48,597 bases of DNA from Accumulibacter sp031732795 (lineage in GTDB: Bacteria; Pseudomonadota; Gammaproteobacteria; Burkholderiales; Rhodocyclaceae): assembly GCA_031732795.1 (NCBI GenBank), contig JAVMKC010000006.1:1-48597 (forward strand), written 5' to 3'. Position 1 is the first letter of the stretch. The number at the start of each line of letters is the position of its first letter. Position numbers and translations under genes: made by a program. The notes under the pieces are model-generated. The model did not search any database. It was given only the letters and a program-made list of their open reading frames with translations, and was not told the DNA's origin. Below are positions 44,331 to 48,597 of this stretch, one piece after another.

Positions 44331-44940
44331 ATGAAGCCCTCCGATACCAGCGAATTGGGCCTGGAGCGTCTGATCGTGCGTCACCTGCCGGGCATTAGCG
44401 AGCCCTCGCCTGCTGCAGCGAACTCGTTGCAGGAGTCAGAAGCCATCTACGGGTCGGCTGGCTATGTGCTGGGTCGGGCGAGCGATTACAACCGCGATGT
44501 GGCGCTGGATGTGGTGCAGTTGCTGGCCTTCCTGCAGGCCACCCAGCCCAAGGTGGTGGACACGCTGGAACTGGGAACCGACCCAAAAGCAGACGGCATC
44601 AAGCACACTCAGTTTCTGCACCGGCTGCAGGGCGAGATTACCAAGCGCGGCGTGGTGGACGTGCTGCGCAAGGGCGTGAGCCACGGGCCGGTACACATCG
44701 ATCTCTACAAGCTGCTGCCCACGACGGGCAACACTGCCGCAGCGGACGCCTTCGGCAAGAACATCTTCAGCGTCACTCGGCAGGTGCGCTACAGCAACAG
44801 TACTGGCAACGACGGCGGCAACGAACTGGACTTGGTCGTCTTCATCAACGGCCTGCCGGTGCTGACTTTCAAGCTGAAGAACTCGCTGACCAAGCAGACC
44901 CTGGCTGACGCCATCGTCCAATATCAGAGCAAGCTCGCGT
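44331..44940 (+). pseudogene. hsdR: hsdR N-terminal fragment
   Basis: From ATG at 44331 the frame reads YVLGRASDYNRDVALDVVQL, LAFLQATQPKVVDTLEL, RLQGEITKRGVVDVLRKGV, FSVTRQVRYS and LDLVVFINGLPVLTFKLKNS. These are the N-terminal nuclease blocks of type I restriction subunit R; the LDLVVFINGLPV...KLKNS piece is the PD-(D/E)xK region (ELKNS is usual; KLKNS here changes the catalytic Glu to Lys). Homology ends near 44940, so helicase and C-terminal parts are missing. The frame stays open to 45533 but without family content. Confidence 0.82.
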
Positions 44941-45115
44941 CGTCGACCTGCACGTGCACGGCGTGCGCCTCGAACTGGAAGGGCATGTCATTCCAGACTT
45001 CGGGTGGCGAACCTTTAAGGGACGCAGTGGAGAACCACGCGGGAACTTCGGGTTCACCAATCCGCCGGCGCGCAAACGCAGACGGCGGGCACATGGCTCG
45101 CCGTCATCGGGGAAA

Positions 45116-45349
45116 TCAAAGGCGTGGTTTCAGGCGCCGGGGGAAGCCCAGGAGCCGACGCTGCTCGGCCCAGTCGCGGGGTGGCAGGTCCTGGCGGCCA
45201 TGCAGCGTGTGCAGGTTCAGAGGCCGGGGCTGGCGACCCTCGAAGATCGCCTCGACGATGTCCGGAGCCAGCATGGTCATGCGCAGCACCTCGGCCGCCC
45301 AGCCCAGCTCATGTAGCGCGCGGGTTTGGACAGTGCCAAGCCGAGCGAC
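45116..45349 (-). pseudogene. C-terminal remnant of a large serine recombinase
   Basis: The minus-strand frame ending in TGA at 45116 reads EVLRMTMLAPDIVEAIFEGR, QPRPLNLHTLHGRQDLPRDW and AEQRRLLGFP. VLR.T.LAPDIVEAILDG.QP is the tail of resolvase/invertase-type large recombinases as I recall them. Nothing upstream (catalytic domain) is present. It is a trace of the mobile element that brought or rearranged this region. Confidence 0.6.
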
Positions 45350-45559
45350 TCAAAGTGAAGGACAAGGGCAAGCCGGGGTCTGCTGCACAGCACGCGGCCT
45401 ACAGCGCGCCCGTGTTCACGCAGCAACGCGTGGGGCTGTACGCGATGCCGTGCGCGGCAACGGGAAAGGAGGTCGCCATTACGTGATCTCACCACCCGAT
45501 GCGCCCAGGCTCGCGCCGACTTCAAGAGCCTGACCTTTACAATTTTTGGAGTGTGTGAA

Positions 45560-45793
45560 ATGAGCGGAAAAAACCAATGGGTCGTACCCATCAACGGCGG
45601 GTGATCAGTGGGGTGTGCGAGGAGAAGGCAACGGCCGTCTCACCTCCATCCATGACACGCAGCAACAGGTGATTGAGACCGTGCGCGGGACATTGCCATC
45701 AACCAGCAGAGCGAGATGCTCATCCAAGGACGGAACGGCCAGATCCGTGAGCGCAATAGCTACGGTGACGACCTGTTCCCACCCAAGGGCTGA
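45560..45793 (+). pseudogene. DUF2188 protein with two frameshifts
   Basis: Three frames together spell MSGKNQWVVPINGG, WGVRGEGNGRLTSIHDTQQQ plus VIETVR, then DIAINQQSEMLIQGRNGQIR and ERNSYGDDLFPPKG with a TGA at 45791. This is the whole DUF2188 family plan (N-Q-x-VVP..GGW.V..EGN, T..A...A, QGR.G.I....SYG.DP.PPKG). An insertion near 45600 and a shift near 45690 break it. DUF2188 proteins are small, function unknown, and often carried on mobile DNA. Confidence 0.72.
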
Positions 45794-45806
45794 CGTGGAG
45801 GCTGGC

Positions 45807-45849
45807 CTCGCGGGTTTGCCGTTGTGCTTTGCTCGTGCAAACCCGCGAG
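45807..45849. repeat. 13-bp perfect inverted repeat with 17-base loop
   Basis: CTCGCGGGTTTGC (45807-45819) and its complement (45837-45849) enclose 17 bases. It begins 14 bases after the DUF2188 stop. No T-run follows on either strand, so it may be an end structure or a recombination site rather than a standard terminator. Confidence 0.45.
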
Positions 45850-46123
45850 CCAACCATTCCCGTCGGCGCACGCATAAGTGGTTGACGAACAACGCCGTCT
45901 GCGTGTGCCACGGCGAAAAAGTTGGCGCAGGTTTCGAGAGAAGATAGGGCGGAACAGGGGCGAACCGGGCACGGTGTCGCCCCTTGCCCGACGACGGGCG
46001 GCACACGCAGAACGGCCCGGAAACAATGCCATATTTCTATTGACAGCTCCCCTCATTGCAATTGCACAATTCGTTTGTCGTAAAGTTGTTTAAATTTCAA
46101 CCAAGAACAAAGAAAATCAAAGC
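45850..46123. other. intergenic region before the type I exporter
   Basis: No gene recognised in these 270 bases. AT content rises sharply from 46025 to the ATG at 46124, as expected of a promoter region; no clean -35/-10 pair. The ribosome site of the exporter is weak. Confidence 0.35.
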
Positions 46124-48325
46124 ATGCAGGGAGTGTATCAAGATACCACTGCGGATTCGCAGTGGGGAATAGACACGCAGGTCGCGCTGTGGCTGCTCGG
46201 TAGCCTGTGCAACCTGCATCGTATTCCTTTTGATGCGTCACTCGTCGCTCAGGACTACCCGCCGCCGTATGACTTGGGCACTCTTATCGACGCCGCACGC
46301 AGTTTGGGCTTTCAAGCCGCGCTGAGCCGCACCGAAGGGCTTGATTGGTCCACAGCCCCGCTGCCCGCCATCGCCTTTCTCACTGCAGTGCCACTGCCTC
46401 CGGCGGCAAGCGCCGGCGAACAGCTGGAAGCGAACGAGATTGCAGCCGCCCCGCAGACACAGCCCATTCTCATCCTCAAAGCTGACGCTGAGCAACTCTT
46501 TTACTTCCGCCCCGGTCAACAAGCTGAAACTCTCCCCGTTGCCGATACCGACGCCCAGCTTGCTCCGCAGATTCTCTTTGTGGCCCGTCCCTCAAGCGCT
46601 GGCACGACGGCTGACGATCCGGACGCTGCCGCACAGAAGCAAGAATTCAGCTTTCGCTGGTTTGTCCCCGAACTTCTGAAGCACAAGCGCATCTGGCGCG
46701 ATGTGCTGCTGGCCAGCCTGGCCATCCAATTCGTTGGTCTCGCCACCCCACTGTTCACGCAGGTCATCATCGATAAGGTAGTCGTCCACCAGACCAAGAG
46801 CACGCTATGGGTGTTGGGCATTGCGCTGATCATGTTCATGCTCTTTACCAGTGGCATGACTTGGCTGCGCCAATATCTGGTGCTGCACACTGGCAACCGC
46901 ATTGATGCCGTCTTGGGCAGCCAGGTTTTTCGGCATTTGCTGCGCCTGCCGTTGCCGTATTTCGAACATCGCCCCACCGGCACCCTGATCGCCCGTCTGC
47001 ATGGGGTGGAAACCATTCGCGAGTTCATTACTGGTACGGCGGTTTCGCTCTGCCTCGACCTGCCCTTTTTGCTCATCTTCCTCGCGGTGATGTTTTCCTA
47101 TAGCCGGCAGCTCTCGCTCATTGCCGTGGGGCTATTGGGGCTGATTGCCTTTTTGTCGTTCCTTGCCGCCCCGGTTTTTCGGGACAAACTCAATCAGCAA
47201 TTCCTGCATGGTGCACGGCAACAAGCCTTCCTCACCGAATACGTGGCAGGTATGAGCACCATCAAGTCGCTGCAGATGGAAGCCGACGTCGACAAGAAAT
47301 ACAGCGACCTTTTCGCGCAATACCTCGCTGCCGGCTTCGCCACCAAGCAGGTAGGCAATACCTATAACGTCGTCGCCAACGGGTTGGAGCAGGTCATGAC
47401 ACTTTCCATCCTCATCGTCGGCGCCCTGCTGGTGATTGGCGGCAGCCAGGGTGGCGAGACCTTCACCGTCGGCATGCTGGTGGCCTTTCAAATGTTCGCC
47501 AGCCGCATGAGCCAGCCGCTGCTGCGCCTCGTTGGGCTGTGGCAGGAGTTCCAGCAGGCCAATATCTCGGTCAAGCGCCTGGGCGACATTCTCGACATGC
47601 CGCAGGAACCCCATACTCTGACCCCAGCCCGCGAAGGCAGAAGCCAAGGTCGCCTGGCCATCCACGACATCGCCTTCCGCTGCGGCGAACACCTTCCCTG
47701 GCTGTATCAAAACCTCAACATCGTCTTTGCCCCCGGCAAACTGACCGTGCTGATGGGGCCCAGCGGTTGCGGCAAGAGCACGCTGGCCAAGCTGATGCTG
47801 GGCTTCTACCGCCCCAATGAAGGGCAGATCCAGCTCGATGGGCGTGACATTCGCTATCTCGCTGCCAACGAACTGCGGCAGAACTTCGGCGTGGTGCCAC
47901 AGGAGACCGTGCTGTTCTCCGGCACCTTGTATGACAACCTAGTCATGGCGCACCCGCATGCCAGCTTCGAGGAAGTCATCCAGGCTTGCAAGGCTGCGGA
48001 GATCCACGAGGTGATCGAACACCTGCCCGCAGGCTACCAGACCGAGGTGGGCGAGCGCGGCACAGGACTTTCGGGCGGGCAGCGCCAGCGCATCGCCATT
48101 GCCCGCGCCTTACTCAAGCGCCCGAAGATTCTGATTTTCGACGAGGCGGTATCGAATCTGGATCAGCAGACCGCCGAGCACTTTGCGCAGACGATCAACC
48201 GCCTGAAAGGCAAGGTGACGATGATCTTCATCACGCATCAAGTGCCCAAGGGATTGCAGGTGGATGAGGTGGTGAATATGGGGCAGCATGCGTTGAGCAT
48301 GCCTGTGGTCTCGACCGCCTCATGA
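46124..48325 (+). CDS. type I secretion ABC exporter with C39-like domain (HlyB-like)
   Basis: The 733-residue protein has an N-terminal C39-like domain (about 10-160) where the peptidase Cys is missing (VALWLLGSLCNLHRIPFD lacks the QxxxxxC context), as in HlyB, so it holds rather than cuts substrates. The domain contains an Ala/Pro-rich insertion (about 88-115). The membrane part (180-480) has six helices, with YFEHRPTGTLIARLHGVETI. The ATPase has Walker A GPSGCGKST (545-553), Q-loop VVPQETVLFSGT, signature LSGGQRQRIAIARALL (649-664), Walker B ILIFDEAVSNLD and H705. It should export an RTX-like protein with HlyD and TolC, neither of which is in the window. Intact, unlike its left neighbours. 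Confidence 0.93.
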   Translation: MQGVYQDTTADSQWGIDTQVALWLLGSLCNLHRIPFDASLVAQDYPPPYDLGTLIDAARSLGFQAALSRTEGLDWSTAPLPAIAFLTAVPLPPAASAGEQLEANEIAAAPQTQPILILKADAEQLFYFRPGQQAETLPVADTDAQLAPQILFVARPSSAGTTADDPDAAAQKQEFSFRWFVPELLKHKRIWRDVLLASLAIQFVGLATPLFTQVIIDKVVVHQTKSTLWVLGIALIMFMLFTSGMTWLRQYLVLHTGNRIDAVLGSQVFRHLLRLPLPYFEHRPTGTLIARLHGVETIREFITGTAVSLCLDLPFLLIFLAVMFSYSRQLSLIAVGLLGLIAFLSFLAAPVFRDKLNQQFLHGARQQAFLTEYVAGMSTIKSLQMEADVDKKYSDLFAQYLAAGFATKQVGNTYNVVANGLEQVMTLSILIVGALLVIGGSQGGETFTVGMLVAFQMFASRMSQPLLRLVGLWQEFQQANISVKRLGDILDMPQEPHTLTPAREGRSQGRLAIHDIAFRCGEHLPWLYQNLNIVFAPGKLTVLMGPSGCGKSTLAKLMLGFYRPNEGQIQLDGRDIRYLAANELRQNFGVVPQETVLFSGTLYDNLVMAHPHASFEEVIQACKAAEIHEVIEHLPAGYQTEVGERGTGLSGGQRQRIAIARALLKRPKILIFDEAVSNLDQQTAEHFAQTINRLKGKVTMIFITHQVPKGLQVDEVVNMGQHALSMPVVSTAS

Positions 48326-48404
48326 CCTCAGCGGATGGAACGATTGCCGGATACGACAGAACACGCATTCACGAATATCGGCATTGAAATACAGGAGCTT
48401 TGCC

Positions 48405-48548
48405 ATGGCTTTCAAGAATGAATACGTTCCCGAAGCGGATTACGAAAAATACGACATGAAAAGGGCGTGTGCGGAGCACAACCAACCTCTTGGTCGAAAC
48501 AGGTATATTTGGTTTGAATACTGGACTGTTGATCGCGAGAAAGAGTAA
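48405..48548 (+). CDS. small acidic protein behind the exporter
   Basis: The 47-residue frame begins MAFKNEYVPEADYEKYDMK and ends YWTVDREKE. AGGAG lies seven bases before the ATG. From memory, proteins starting MAFKNE.(V/I)P and containing WT.DRE occur next to type I secretion genes and are usually longer, so this one may be shortened at the C-terminus. Function unknown. It lies 79 bases after the exporter on the same strand. Confidence 0.5.
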   Translation: MAFKNEYVPEADYEKYDMKRACAEHNQPLGRNRYIWFEYWTVDREKE

Positions 48549-48597
48549 CCGTTCACACCCTCTTAAGAAACGCCGCCAGCGTGAGGATTTGTATGGC

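Noticed and set aside
44941..45533. Continuation of the hsdR frame to a 400-residue protein
   Set aside because: After residue about 203 the sequence is Arg/Ser/Gly-rich and matches no HsdR block; the opposite strand carries a recombinase tail there.

Overview
The window looks like part of a chromosome of a betaproteobacterium, most likely of the Rhodocyclales/Accumulibacter type. This is inferred from the gene families and their order: trxA-rho, a DUF2863 gene leading a bioA-F-H-C-D operon, livK-H-M-G-F, a small c-type cytochrome, uvrA, and a PEP-CTERM/exosortase-associated acyltransferase. Protein-level similarity was judged from memory of the families; no search was run.

Layout. 1-2.9 kb: the 5' part of an alpha/beta hydrolase, a Kbp/YgaU-type BON-LysM protein, a GlsB/YeaQ membrane protein, a perfect 68-bp palindromic element that truncates a small gene, and a SAM methyltransferase. 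3.0-5.0 kb: an inverted-repeat element touching the rho stop codon, then rho and trxA. 5.1-6.0 kb: decayed transposase fragments of two kinds. 6.3-13.4 kb: a HIT protein, a large PilZ-like cytosolic protein, a two-gene pair (LysM plus PhnD-like binding protein, and a two-helix membrane protein), a small acidic protein and an OmpA-type lipoprotein. 13.6-19.5 kb: the tightly overlapped biotin operon. 19.6-25.0 kb: a complete branched-chain amino acid type ABC transporter and a cytochrome c. 25.4-31.0 kb: a TonB-dependent receptor, a YfiR-like periplasmic protein and a CHASE8-like hybrid histidine kinase in one operon. 31.2-35.4 kb: an MFS transporter divergent from uvrA. 35.4-40.8 kb: three same-strand genes, an exosortase-associated acyltransferase, an HDOD-GAF histidine kinase and a REC-PAS-GGDEF-EAL protein. 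41.5-43.2 kb: a SulP permease.

From about 43.36 kb to the right edge the sequence is accessory. It begins exactly at a third copy of the palindrome arm seen at 2 kb. It continues with an excisionase-like gene with an amber stop, frameshifted and deleted type I restriction genes (hsdM, hsdR), a serine-recombinase tail and a broken DUF2188 gene. It ends with an intact type I secretion ABC exporter with a C39-like domain and a small gene behind it.

The points most worth a second look are the palindrome element and its role as an island border, the inverted-repeat element fused to the rho stop, the receptor-YfiR-CHASE8 kinase module, the acyltransferase-HDOD kinase-GGDEF/EAL cluster, and the LysM-PhnD fusion with its membrane partner. 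No tRNA, rRNA or CRISPR array was recognised.
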